The translations under genes were made by a program, and so were the position numbers. Positions 1 through 6,421 of a DNA stretch of 8,514 bases are shown piece by piece (position 1 is the stretch's first letter; each line of letters starts with the position of its first letter). Below the pieces are notes generated by a model, which saw only the letters and a program-made list of their open reading frames with translations, was not told the DNA's origin and searched no databases. The stretch covers positions 1 to 8,514 of the forward strand of contig JAMONK010000173.1 in the NCBI GenBank assembly GCA_027065835.1, read 5' to 3'. Source of the stretch: Thermococcus sp. Lineage in GTDB: Archaea > Methanobacteriota_B > Thermococci > Thermococcales > Thermococcaceae.

Positions 1-1836
1 TATGAACGAGTACCTCTGTTTTGTTATCACGTTCGCGATGACTATGGCGAGTATCTGTACGAGCATGAGGAAGACGCCCAGAGCCGCCGCGAGGCTGGCA
101 CTTCCGACGGCCCCCATGATGAGCTCCCTCATCTTGGCCGTTATCGGGTACCATGTGGAGTTAATGGAACCGAGGGTGATGCCGACGCTCGTTTCGCTCA
201 TACAGTAGACGAAGCTCAGCATGGCACCTCCGAGCAGGTTCAGGAGTATCATGGGTATGAGGATGCTCGTGAGGGCCTTCCATCTCCCCGCCCCGAGGTT
301 CACCGCCGCCTCCTCAAGGGAAACGTGTACCTGCTGGATTCCAGCGGAGATGGAGCGGGCCGCGAAGGGCAGACGCCTTATGGAGTACGCCATTATAAGA
401 GCCGCCCCTGGGAAGAAGGCGAGCAGGTTGGTTGGATCCAGTATCGTCCCCTTGAACGGTGGAACCGTGGAGAAGAAGAAGAAATAGCTCATGGCGATGA
501 CTATTCCCGGAACCGCTATGGGGATCGTTGCGAGGCTGTCGAGGACAGGTGCGAGCTTGGCCTTCTTGAACCTCCCGGCGGCGTATGATGCGGTGAGGGA
601 GAGCAGTAAGATTATCGCTATGGCCGCCGTTGAGTACATGAGACTGTTCTCGATAACCCGGACTATGTCCGGCTGGGTCATGAGGGCCTTCATGTTGGCC
701 AGGGTGAACCCCTCGGGCCACGTCCCGTACCACCTCTTGGAAAACGCTAGGAGGACAACGCCGATCTGCGGGAAGATGGTGATGAGGAGGAGTGGTATGA
801 CCACCAGATATATAATTGCCGCCTGCCATCCTTTTGGCTTTGCCACCCTTGGCTTCCATCTGCCGCCCTTGCTGAGCATGGCGTACTGCTTCATACCGAC
901 GTACCAGCGTATGGTCAGGAACATTATTAGGGCAATCGTGAGCATGATGAGGCTCAAAGCGGCCATCTGGGGATTTCCAATTGCAAACCCCGAAACGAAC
1001 GAGCTGTATATCTGGAAGGACATGAGTTTTTTGGCTATGGCGGTTCCCTGGAATACTATGGGCGCGGCGAGGTCCTCAAGACTGAAGATCCCCACGAGGG
1101 TGGCACCAGCCGCGATTCCTGGGAGAGCCAGCGGAAACGTCACGGTCCTGAAAAGGTGGAACCCCCTGCTACCCAGGTTCTCGGCCTGCTCTTCAAGGGA
1201 GGGGTCGATGTTTATGAAGCTGGCGTAGGCGTTGAGGTACACGATGGGGTAGTATGTTATCGACTGGGCTATGATGACACCCACGAGTCCGTCTATCCAT
1301 ATCGGGTGTGGGAACAGGTGAAGGTGCTGATAGAATATCCAGTTTATCAGGCCCGTGGGAAGGAACATCTTCTTAACAACGACGACGTTGACGAATGGAG
1401 TCACGAGAAGAGGTACAAAGAGAAGTATCCTCATGATGTTCTTCCCGGGGAAATCGTACCTGGCCATCACAAAGGCAAAGGTCACGCCCAGTATCGTCGT
1501 CAGGAGCATGACCGTCAGGGACACCAGGATCGAGTTTATGACCACTCCAAAATCCCAGCCTGAGAGGTAGTAAACCGTCTGGTTGCCCTGCTGAATGGTT
1601 GTCACTAGGGAACCCTCGGGGTGCAGCGGATTGAAGTAGTACGGTGATCCGAAGATGCTCTTGAACCAAAAGAGGGAGATGTGTCCGTGGTAAAGGAAAG
1701 CCGTCAGGAGCATCACGAGCACTGGTATTATCAGAAACGCTATCAGATAGATAAGCGGGAACAGGAAAGAGGATATAACGACAGCATCCGGCATTGGGGT
1801 TCCGAAAAATCTTTCAACCCACTTGTTGACCGCCAT
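1..1836 (-). CDS. Double-domain ABC transporter permease (FbpB-like, Fe(III)/AfuB-type superfamily), 3' end cut by window edge
   Basis: This is a polytopic membrane protein forming the channel of an ABC importer; 612 codons are visible with no stop. The first membrane segment is about residues 19-45, followed by a roughly 45-residue polar stretch (about 50-95) likely to lie outside the cell. Two binding-protein-dependent transport domains follow in tandem. Each has an EAA cytoplasmic loop that docks the ATPase: one starts at E215 (EEQAENLGSRG, then FPLALPGI), the second at E508 (EEAAVNLGAG, then IPMILL). The spacing of about 293 residues fits a fusion of two half-permeases, as in FbpB/ThiP-type proteins. 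The start was set at ATG 1836 because GAGGAGGT lies 7 nt upstream; an in-frame ATG at 1863 would place that site inside the gene. The last residues (ITKQRYSFI) follow the final membrane helix, so the true stop is probably only a few codons beyond position 1. Substrate unknown. The partner is probably the binding protein at 2039-3511. Confidence 0.93.
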   Translation of the reverse strand, partial: MAVNKWVERFFGTPMPDAVVISSFLFPLIYLIAFLIIPVLVMLLTAFLYHGHISLFWFKSIFGSPYYFNPLHPEGSLVTTIQQGNQTVYYLSGWDFGVVINSILVSLTVMLLTTILGVTFAFVMARYDFPGKNIMRILLFVPLLVTPFVNVVVVKKMFLPTGLINWIFYQHLHLFPHPIWIDGLVGVIIAQSITYYPIVYLNAYASFINIDPSLEEQAENLGSRGFHLFRTVTFPLALPGIAAGATLVGIFSLEDLAAPIVFQGTAIAKKLMSFQIYSSFVSGFAIGNPQMAALSLIMLTIALIMFLTIRWYVGMKQYAMLSKGGRWKPRVAKPKGWQAAIIYLVVIPLLLITIFPQIGVVLLAFSKRWYGTWPEGFTLANMKALMTQPDIVRVIENSLMYSTAAIAIILLLSLTASYAAGRFKKAKLAPVLDSLATIPIAVPGIVIAMSYFFFFSTVPPFKGTILDPTNLLAFFPGAALIMAYSIRRLPFAARSISAGIQQVHVSLEEAAVNLGAGRWKALTSILIPMILLNLLGGAMLSFVYCMSETSVGITLGSINSTWYPITAKMRELIMGAVGSASLAAALGVFLMLVQILAIVIANVITKQRYSFI

Positions 1837-1843
1837 GACCTTG

Positions 1844-1851
1844 ACCTCCTC
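1844..1851 (-). promoter_or_regulatory. Shine-Dalgarno site deciding the permease start
   Basis: On the minus strand GAGGAGGT sits 7 nt before the ATG at 1836. It is a near-complete complement of the archaeal 16S rRNA 3' end. It argues against the in-frame ATG at 1863, which lies upstream of it and is itself preceded by an in-frame stop at 1869-1867. Confidence 0.8.
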
Positions 1852-1900
1852 TGGATTTTTCATGCATCACGCACATGCCTACGGTTTTTGATAACCTGAG

Positions 1901-1914
1901 TTTTAAAGGTTTCT
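1901..1914 (-). promoter_or_regulatory. Probable archaeal promoter (BRE + TATA box) of the permease gene
   Basis: Read on the minus strand, the A-rich element AGAAACC (1914-1908) directly precedes TTTAAAA (1907-1901). This is the order and composition of a BRE and TATA box. A start about 25 nt downstream would fall near 1878, giving a leader of about 40 nt. It suggests that the permease can be transcribed apart from the upstream binding-protein gene. Confidence 0.5.
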
Positions 1915-1932
1915 GAAAAGCTCGTTTAAAAA

Positions 1933-2003
1933 TCCAACCCTCACTTATCTCCCCGGGGTACCTAACGGGCCTAAACGCAGAGATGTTAAAAAACAGGGTT
2001 GGA
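1933..2003 (-). repeat. Nested inverted repeat, possible transcript 3'-end structure or operator
   Basis: Perfect 9-bp arms TCCAACCCT (1933-1941) and AGGGTTGGA (1995-2003) enclose 53 bp. Nested inside is a second 5-bp pair, ATCTC (1947-1951) and GAGAT (1980-1984). On the minus strand the distal arm is followed at once by a T run (TTTTTAAA, 1932-1925), and a T6 run lies inside the loop next to the first arm. The layout could be a 3' stem for the binding-protein mRNA with a U-rich tail. A protein-binding operator for the permease is an alternative. Confidence 0.45.
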
Positions 2004-2038
2004 GAATTGAAAATTGAAGGAAAAATGGAAACAATTCA

Positions 2039-3511
2039 TCAGCCGCTCATTGACTTGAGGTCGCTGAGGACCTTGTTGTACTTGTTCTGGGCGGCGGTTC
2101 TCCACTCCTGCATGATCTGGCTCTGGAAGCTGGCGTCTGTGGATATCTTATCGTTTATCTTAGCCGCGTAGTCCTCTGTGAACGTAACGGTCTTCCCTGT
2201 GAGCGGGTCCTTGAACTGGATCGGTGCGGTAAGCTCGTTCTCAAGCTGTTTGAACTGGCTCTCGCTTATCTTTCCACCCTTGTAAGCCTTGACTATCGCG
2301 GTCCAGGCCTGGTGGAGCGGCCCGTTAACGTCTATGAGGGTTGCTTTGAAGTAATACTGGAGGGAGTTGACGGTCTTAAGGGCTTCGTTGTCGTTGAATG
2401 GTATTCCCTTGCTGGTGAGGGCTATCTGGTAAGCCTTGAGGAGGGCGGGTCTGGCCTGTCCGTAGGTCTTGCCCGCAAACTTGCCGTTGAAGAGAACCTT
2501 GGAATACTCCTGGGTTATGGTCTGGTTGAAGATACCGCCCCATATTGGGAGCCTGTTGATGTCCGGACTCATCCAGACGGCCTGACCCTCGGTGAGGACC
2601 CAGTAGATGAAGGCCTGTGCGGCCTCGGGGTGCTTGCTGTACTTGAGGAGCGCAATCGGGTCACCGTTGATGATGCTCTCACCCTGCGGGATGACGTAGA
2701 CACAGTTCGGGTTCTGCTTCATGGCGGTGTAGCCGTAGAAGTCGATGGTGTTTCCGGCGGCAATCTCACCGTTGATGACGGCGTCCCTAACGGCGTCGCT
2801 CGCCTCGTATATCTTGGAGTTGGCGGCGATGAGGGTCATAATCCTCCATCCCTGGTCCCATCCGAAGGCCTGGAGGATGATCTGGTAAATCCTGGTGTTT
2901 GAGGTGCTCCTCGTCGGGTCGGCGATTCCGTACTGCGGTGGGTTAACTGCCCAATCGGGAGTCGCAAGGTCCTCCCACTTGTTGGGGAATGGAAGGTTCC
3001 ACTTCTGGAGTTCTTTCTTGTTGACGGTAAAACCGAAGGACGACAGGGCCGCCGCTATCCAGTATACCTTGGTGCCGTTCTTCCTGATCATCGGCATGCC
3101 CGCGAGGCTCTCGGGTATCTTGGTCCCGATGAGGCTGAGAACCTTCTGGTTGGTTATTGGGACCAGGTAGCCCATCTTGTACATGTCATCGAAGAGCGTT
3201 GGGCCTCCGCCCCAGCCGACGTCGGCACCCTGCTTGATGTACTGCGGCCATAATGCCTCAGGAACGCCTATAAACTTGAGGCCTGTTATGTGGTACTCCT
3301 TGGCTATTTCGCTCTTCAAGAAGGTCTGCTTAACCTTGTACTGGATGGTTGCGTCGTGTCTGGTTACAATAACCAGGGTTATACCGTTGGAACTTTGGGT
3401 CGCGGTGCCGCTTGAGTTGCTACCTGAGCTGCTCCCGCTGATGCAGCCGCTGGCCACTACGCTTAATCCCAACACCAGAATGAAAAACAGGGCCATGAAC
3501 TTCCTCTTCAT
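2039..3511 (-). CDS. Lipoprotein ABC transporter solute-binding protein (Fe(III)/AfuA-like superfamily)
   Basis: This 490-residue extracytoplasmic receptor captures the substrate and delivers it to the permease. Residues 1-22 form a lipoprotein signal peptide (KRK, hydrophobic core, VVASGC) with the lipidated cysteine expected at C23. A Ser/Gly/Asn/Thr-rich tether (about 24-43) lifts the domain from the membrane. The binding domain starts near residue 44 (ITLVIVTRHDA) and has family-typical patches: DVGWGGGPTLF (97-107), YGIADPTRSTSNTRI, the GEIAAGNTIDFYGY segment, and GDPIALLKYSKHPEAAQAF near the hinge. About 100 further, probably helical residues make it longer than ordinary FbpA-like proteins of roughly 310-340 residues. 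Iron proteins of this type use a tyrosine pair; only a FYGY cluster is seen, so iron is not shown, and sugar-phosphate or other oxyanion ligands remain possible. The ATG at 3511 has GGGAGGGA just upstream. Its neighbours are the permease (downstream) and the CGP-CTERM protein (upstream, 76-bp gap). Confidence 0.93.
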   Translation of the reverse strand: MKRKFMALFFILVLGLSVVASGCISGSSSGSNSSGTATQSSNGITLVIVTRHDATIQYKVKQTFLKSEIAKEYHITGLKFIGVPEALWPQYIKQGADVGWGGGPTLFDDMYKMGYLVPITNQKVLSLIGTKIPESLAGMPMIRKNGTKVYWIAAALSSFGFTVNKKELQKWNLPFPNKWEDLATPDWAVNPPQYGIADPTRSTSNTRIYQIILQAFGWDQGWRIMTLIAANSKIYEASDAVRDAVINGEIAAGNTIDFYGYTAMKQNPNCVYVIPQGESIINGDPIALLKYSKHPEAAQAFIYWVLTEGQAVWMSPDINRLPIWGGIFNQTITQEYSKVLFNGKFAGKTYGQARPALLKAYQIALTSKGIPFNDNEALKTVNSLQYYFKATLIDVNGPLHQAWTAIVKAYKGGKISESQFKQLENELTAPIQFKDPLTGKTVTFTEDYAAKINDKISTDASFQSQIMQEWRTAAQNKYNKVLSDLKSMSG

Positions 3512-3516
3512 GTGAA

Positions 3517-3524
3517 TCCCTCCC
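3517..3524 (-). promoter_or_regulatory. Shine-Dalgarno site of the solute-binding protein gene
   Basis: GGGAGGGA on the minus strand, 5 nt before the ATG at 3511. It is strong and well placed, supporting the chosen start and the intact lipoprotein signal peptide that follows it. Confidence 0.7.
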
Positions 3525-3562
3525 GGAAATTTAGGAAGGTTCTTTAAAAAATGCTGTGGTTC

Positions 3563-3574
3563 AACTATAAAAAT
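3563..3574 (-). promoter_or_regulatory. Weak candidate TATA box for the solute-binding protein gene
   Basis: The minus-strand sequence ATTTTTATAGTT is TATA-like and would put a start near 3543, leaving a leader of about 32 nt. No convincing purine-rich BRE precedes it; the upstream bases are T/C-rich and may instead be the terminator of the preceding gene. A second A/T patch (TTTTTTAAA, 3551-3543) would start transcription inside the ribosome binding site and is less likely. Confidence 0.3.
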
Positions 3575-3587
3575 AAAGGAAAGGTCG
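3571..3587 (-). terminator. T-rich tract after the CGP-CTERM gene, possible archaeal terminator
   Basis: Directly after the stop codon (3590-3588) the minus strand reads CGACCTTTCCTTTATTT and continues into TTATAG. Thermococcales terminate at runs of T in the non-template strand without needing a hairpin. The tract is interrupted by C, so partial read-through into the binding-protein gene is plausible. Confidence 0.35.
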
Positions 3588-4676
3588 TCACTTCTTCCTC
3601 CTCAGCAGGAGTGGAAGCACTGCCAGCCCAACTATCAGAGCTGGACCGCAGATTCCTCCCCCGGAGGTCCCCTCCTTCTTGGTCATCTCAAGGCTCCACT
3701 CAAAGATGTTGGTTATGACGGTCGGACCGTCGAGCTTGACGCCGTAGTACTGGCTGGCCCACATGGGCTCGTAACCACCGATCGGGGTCTCACCGCTGAC
3801 GATGATTACATCGGGGTTCTTTCCGCTGAGCTTGACTATCTGGGCGGCTATGATCGGGAACTCGCCGTTGGTTCCTGCCTGGTAAGCGTTTCCGGCGGGG
3901 GCGTTGTTCTCCGTGATGTCCGAACTGGAGTTGCTGTGGACTATAACGTAGGTCTCGGTTGGCTTAGTGTTGGTGTTGAGCGGGTGCCAGTTTCCGCTTC
4001 CGTCCTTTCCGTCAACCCAAGCGACGACGCCGGGTCCGTGGGCGAGGATCCTTCCACCGTACTTGAGGTCCTTGACGAGGACGTCCCTCTTGGGTGTGTC
4101 TTTCCACGGGTCGTCGAAGGCGACCACACGGTAGGACTTCCCACCCGCGTTGCTGACGGCGTCCTCAACGGAGGTAAGGTCAACGCGCAGGTTGGTTATG
4201 TTGAGCTGGTCGAGAAGGCTGTCAACGAACTGCTGGGTCTTGGCACCGTTTCCGTAGTCGCTGTCACCGGCTATCCAGAGGACGTGGCCACCGTCCTGAA
4301 GCCACTGTTTTATGGCCTTTATCTCCGAAGGAAGGAACGGGCTCGTGGGCTGGCCGAGAACGAGTATCGAGACGTTGTTGTTCTTGAGGGCGTCGTAGGT
4401 TATCTGCCCCCCGAGATCCTTGATTCCAAGCTCGTCCTCATATTTGGTGTCGCCGAAGTAGACGAAGGTGTACTGGGTCAAGGTCTCGACCATTCCAGCC
4501 GTCAGGGTCTTGTTCTTGTAGGTCACCGGCAGGAGTCCCTTGGGATTCTCCCCATGTATGAGGTCAACTGCTATCACTGGCTTTCCGGTTGTTGCAGCAC
4601 TGGCCATTGGTGTGGCAAAGACACCAAAAAGAGACAGCAGCACGAGGGCCGCCATTAGTATAGCAACCTTCTTCAT
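3588..4676 (-). CDS. Exported CGP-CTERM-anchored protein with GATase-like/DUF4350-like domain
   Basis: This 362-residue cell-surface protein has unknown activity. Residues 1-27 are a Sec signal peptide (MKK, hydrophobic core, cleavage after ASA). The C-terminus is a textbook CGP-CTERM signal: a Gly-rich spacer (GTSGGG), ICGPA at 342-346 with C343, a hydrophobic helix (347-358) and RRKK. In Thermococcaceae this signal marks surface proteins thought to be processed and lipid-anchored at the cysteine. The mature part looks like a Rossmann/GATase-like fold. Strand-turn patterns occur at VIAVDLIHGENPKG (34-47) and ILVLGQPTSPFLPSEI (104-119), followed by a helix and GGHVLWIAGDSDYG (129-142), as in DUF4350 and GldG-type ABC auxiliary domains. 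No catalytic Cys-His pair of true amidotransferases was identified; the only cysteine is C343. GGTGAT lies 3 nt before the ATG. It is the first gene of the leftward block, so a role helping the adjacent importer is inferred only from position. Confidence 0.9.
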   Translation of the reverse strand: MKKVAILMAALVLLSLFGVFATPMASAATTGKPVIAVDLIHGENPKGLLPVTYKNKTLTAGMVETLTQYTFVYFGDTKYEDELGIKDLGGQITYDALKNNNVSILVLGQPTSPFLPSEIKAIKQWLQDGGHVLWIAGDSDYGNGAKTQQFVDSLLDQLNITNLRVDLTSVEDAVSNAGGKSYRVVAFDDPWKDTPKRDVLVKDLKYGGRILAHGPGVVAWVDGKDGSGNWHPLNTNTKPTETYVIVHSNSSSDITENNAPAGNAYQAGTNGEFPIIAAQIVKLSGKNPDVIIVSGETPIGGYEPMWASQYYGVKLDGPTVITNIFEWSLEMTKKEGTSGGGICGPALIVGLAVLPLLLRRKK

Positions 4677-4704
4677 GGTATCACCTGCCTATGTAACGCT
4701 TTAG

Positions 4705-4732
4705 AAGTTATAAATCTTATGAATCCTAACTT
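4705..4732. repeat. Short inverted repeat over the leftward promoter, candidate operator
   Basis: AAGTTA (4705-4710) and TAACTT (4727-4732) form a 6-bp inverted repeat with a 16-bp spacer. The left arm overlaps the TATA box of the leftward gene and the repeat spans its BRE, so a bound protein would block transcription initiation. Short A/T-rich repeats can arise by chance, and no known regulator motif was recognised. Confidence 0.25.
4708..4714 (-). promoter_or_regulatory. TATA box of the leftward (CGP-CTERM) gene
   Basis: The minus strand reads TTTATAA preceded by the A-rich CATAAGA. A start about 25 nt downstream falls near 4685, leaving a leader of about 9 nt that contains the Shine-Dalgarno GGTGAT (4685-4680). 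Short leaders of this kind are common in Thermococcales. This probably drives the leftward transporter block. Confidence 0.6.
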
Positions 4733-4752
4733 TAACACGCCAGAAAAACTTC

Positions 4753-4768
4753 CGCAAAGTCCTTAAAG
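4753..4768 (+). promoter_or_regulatory. Probable BRE/TATA promoter of tyrS
   Basis: CGCAAAG (4753-4759) followed by CTTAAAG (4762-4768) resembles a BRE plus TATA box. A start about 25 nt downstream would lie near 4790, about 10 nt before the ATG at 4800. That in turn favours the ATG over the GTG codons at 4791 and 4794. Confidence 0.45.
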
Positions 4769-4799
4769 GCTTGCACCGTTTTGCCCTCAGGTGGTGAGC

Positions 4800-5927
4800 A
4801 TGGATGTTGAGAGAAGGATAGAGCTTATCAAGAGAAAGCCCACGGAGGAGCTCCTGACGGAGGAGAACCTGAGGCACCTGCTTGAAGTCGGCGTTCCGAT
4901 GCAGCACTACATAGGATTCGAAATCAGCGGTTACATTCACCTCGGAACCGGACTCATGGCCGGGGCAAAGATAGCCGACCTCCAGAAGGCGGGAATCAAG
5001 ACGCGGATTTTCTTGGCTGACTGGCACAGCTGGATAAACGACAAGCTCGGAGGAGACCTGGAGGTCATCCAGAAGGTCGCGCTGACGTACTTCAAAGAGG
5101 GCATGAAGCAGAGCATAAAGATCATGGGCGGCGACCCTGATAAGGTCGAGTTCGTTCTGGCCAGCGAGATACTGGAGAAAGGCGACTACTGGCAGACGGT
5201 CATAGACATCTCCAAGAACGTGACTTTGGCGAGAATGATGCGCTCCATAACGATAATGGGGCGCCAGATGGGGGAGGGCATAGACTTCGCCAAGCTCATC
5301 TACCCGGCGATGCAGGTCGCCGACATCTACTACCAGGGCGTCACGATAGCGCACGCCGGGATGGACCAGAGGAAGGCGCACGTCATAGCCATCGAAGTGG
5401 CCCAGAAGCTCAAGTACCACGCCCTCGAGTGGAACGGCGAGAAGCTCAAGCCGGTAGCGCTTCACCACCACCTCCTGCTCGGCCTCCAGGAACCGCCGGT
5501 CTGGCCAATCCAGAGCGAGGAGCAGTTCAAGGAACTCAAGACTCAGATGAAGATGAGCAAGAGCAAGCCTTACTCCGCCGTTTTCATCCACGACACTCCC
5601 GAAGAGATCAGGCAGAAGCTCAGGAAGGCTTTCTGCCCAGCTAAGGAGGTTAACTACAACCCCGTCCTCGACTGGGCAGAGTACATAATCTTCCGTGAGG
5701 AGCCAACCGAGTTCACTATTCACCGCCCGGCGAAGTTCGGCGGCGATGTCACTTACACAACGATAGATGAGCTCAAGAGGGACTTCGCGGAAGGAAAGCT
5801 CCATCCACTCGACCTCAAGAACGCGGTCGCTGAATACCTCATCGAACTCCTCAAGCCGGTCAGGGACTACTTCGAGAAGAACCCTGAGCCCCTTGAGCTG
5901 ATGCGGGAGATAAAGATCACCCGCTGA
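4800..5927 (+). CDS. tyrS: Tyrosyl-tRNA synthetase
   Basis: A cytosolic class I aminoacyl-tRNA synthetase that activates tyrosine with ATP and charges tRNA(Tyr). The class I signatures are present: HLGT at 47-50 (the HIGH equivalent) and KMSKS at 251-255. The archaeal/eukaryal-type signature regions QHYIGFEISGYIHLGTG (35-51), FLADWHSWINDKLGG and YQGVTIAHAGMDQRK (tyrosine and ATP binding) are intact. From memory it matches the Pyrococcus horikoshii enzyme along its whole length, including the C-terminal KITR. The start was placed at ATG 4800 (375 residues, the same length as that enzyme) rather than GTG 4791. AGGTGGTGA, one mismatch from the ideal ribosome binding site, ends 2 nt before this ATG, whereas the GTG has no site upstream. 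It is the first gene of the rightward block, with an Lrp-type regulator 29 bp downstream. Nothing is missing or truncated. Confidence 0.98.
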   Translation: MDVERRIELIKRKPTEELLTEENLRHLLEVGVPMQHYIGFEISGYIHLGTGLMAGAKIADLQKAGIKTRIFLADWHSWINDKLGGDLEVIQKVALTYFKEGMKQSIKIMGGDPDKVEFVLASEILEKGDYWQTVIDISKNVTLARMMRSITIMGRQMGEGIDFAKLIYPAMQVADIYYQGVTIAHAGMDQRKAHVIAIEVAQKLKYHALEWNGEKLKPVALHHHLLLGLQEPPVWPIQSEEQFKELKTQMKMSKSKPYSAVFIHDTPEEIRQKLRKAFCPAKEVNYNPVLDWAEYIIFREEPTEFTIHRPAKFGGDVTYTTIDELKRDFAEGKLHPLDLKNAVAEYLIELLKPVRDYFEKNPEPLELMREIKITR

Positions 5928-5943
5928 TTTTCCTTTCCTTTTA
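5928..5943 (+). terminator. T/C-rich tract after tyrS, possible partial terminator
   Basis: TTTTCCTTTCCTTTTA follows the tyrS stop codon immediately. T runs are enough for archaeal RNA polymerase to terminate, but the longest uninterrupted run here is four. The next gene starts only 13 nt later and has no visible promoter of its own in the gap, so read-through is likely and the tract may only lower expression of downstream genes. Confidence 0.35.
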
Positions 5944-5956
5944 GCTGGTGGAGCCG

Positions 5957-6421
5957 ATGCCGGGGATAGACGAGAAGGACATGGAGATACTCAGAATCCT
6001 TCGGAAGGAGGGAAGGATAACCCTAACCGAGCTTGGTAGGAGGGTTAACTTATCCCCGGCGAGCGTGAAGAACAGGATAGAAAAGCTGGAGAAGCTCGGG
6101 GCAATCAAGGGCTACTCCGCCATCGTTGACCCGGCTTTTCTGAACGAGTTTATTCAGGCTCTCTTTGAAGTCCGTTTATCCGTCGATGATAGGAGCGTTG
6201 ATGGGATCCTCAGAAGGATTGCCTCCCTAGACAACGTCTGCGGGGTCTATCGCAGGACCGGGGAGAATCAGGTTTTGATAAAGGCCCATTTCAGGGACAT
6301 CACAGGAGTGAAGGAGTTCGCGGGCCTTTTAAAAAGGAGGTACTTTGGGAAGAACCTTGAGCGGGTTGAGGTAACGATAATTCTGGATTCATTTAAGGAC
6401 AACTGGGTTAAGCTCTGGTGA
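5957..6421 (+). CDS. Lrp/AsnC-family transcriptional regulator
   Basis: A 154-residue DNA-binding regulator. The N-terminal winged helix-turn-helix (about residues 3-50) has the classic order IDEKDMEILRILRKEGR, then LTELGRRVNLSPASVKNRI, then KLEKLGAIKGYSAIVDP. The C-terminal half (about 60-150) is an alpha-beta RAM/ligand-binding and oligomerisation domain (ALFEVRLSV, VCGVYRRTGENQVLIKA, VEVTIILDSF). Family members form dimers to octamers and often sense amino acids; this ligand is unknown. ATG 5957 was chosen because GGTGGAG lies just upstream (5946-5952); GTG 5948 would add three residues (MEP) and lacks a site. It lies between tyrS (29-bp gap) and the helicase (5-bp gap), all in one direction, so it is probably co-transcribed. 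It does not match, as far as I recall, the characterised Pyrococcus FL11 or LrpA sequences, so no symbol is given. Targets could include its own operon or the nearby transporter genes, which is inference only. Confidence 0.93.
   Translation: MPGIDEKDMEILRILRKEGRITLTELGRRVNLSPASVKNRIEKLEKLGAIKGYSAIVDPAFLNEFIQALFEVRLSVDDRSVDGILRRIASLDNVCGVYRRTGENQVLIKAHFRDITGVKEFAGLLKRRYFGKNLERVEVTIILDSFKDNWVKLW

Larger units (their letters stand above)
1837..2038. other. Intergenic region between binding-protein gene and permease gene
   Basis: This 202-bp non-coding gap lies between two genes on the minus strand. It holds the putative permease promoter and Shine-Dalgarno site, the 9-bp inverted repeat at 1933-2003, a CCCCGGGG palindrome (1951-1958) overlapping a GGTACC palindrome (1957-1962), and several A/T runs. 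No credible small ORF was seen. It is the longest gene-free stretch in the window and is noticeably more A/T-rich at its ends than the flanking genes. Confidence 0.8.

Noticed and set aside
116..122. ATGATGA, an exact C-box sequence suggesting a C/D guide RNA
   Set aside because: It lies inside the permease coding sequence, and no CTGA D box follows within the usual distance.
491..1228. Plus-strand open frame opposite the permease
   Set aside because: The minus-strand frame has membrane helices and two EAA loops. The plus-strand frame shows only complement-derived composition and no initiation signal.
1834..1863. ATG 1863 as the permease start
   Set aside because: It would place the strong GAGGAGGT inside the coding sequence, and the ATG itself has no good site upstream.
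1951..1962. CCCCGGGG and GGTACC palindromes as stand-alone recognition sites
   Set aside because: Short perfect palindromes of this kind are expected by chance in GC-rich DNA; they are noted only as part of the larger inverted repeat.
2312..2902. 196-codon plus-strand frame opposite the solute-binding protein
   Set aside because: Same composition artefact; no promoter or ribosome site, and it lies wholly inside a convincing lipoprotein gene.
3936..4658. 240-codon plus-strand frame opposite the CGP-CTERM gene
   Set aside because: The Val/Leu/Gly/Glu-rich translation is typical of antisense reading. The minus-strand gene has a signal peptide and sorting tail that cannot be chance.
4677..4690. 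TATCAC half of a Thermococcales sugar-regulator (TGM) palindrome
   Set aside because: No GTGATA partner follows at the required 5-bp spacing; the bases are the complement of the leftward gene's ribosome binding site.
4701..5804. 367-codon open frame antisense to tyrS
   Set aside because: It is the complement of a certain gene, its translation is low-complexity and rich in Leu/Val/Glu/Arg, and it has no domain or ribosome site. Open antisense frames are common opposite GC-biased codons.
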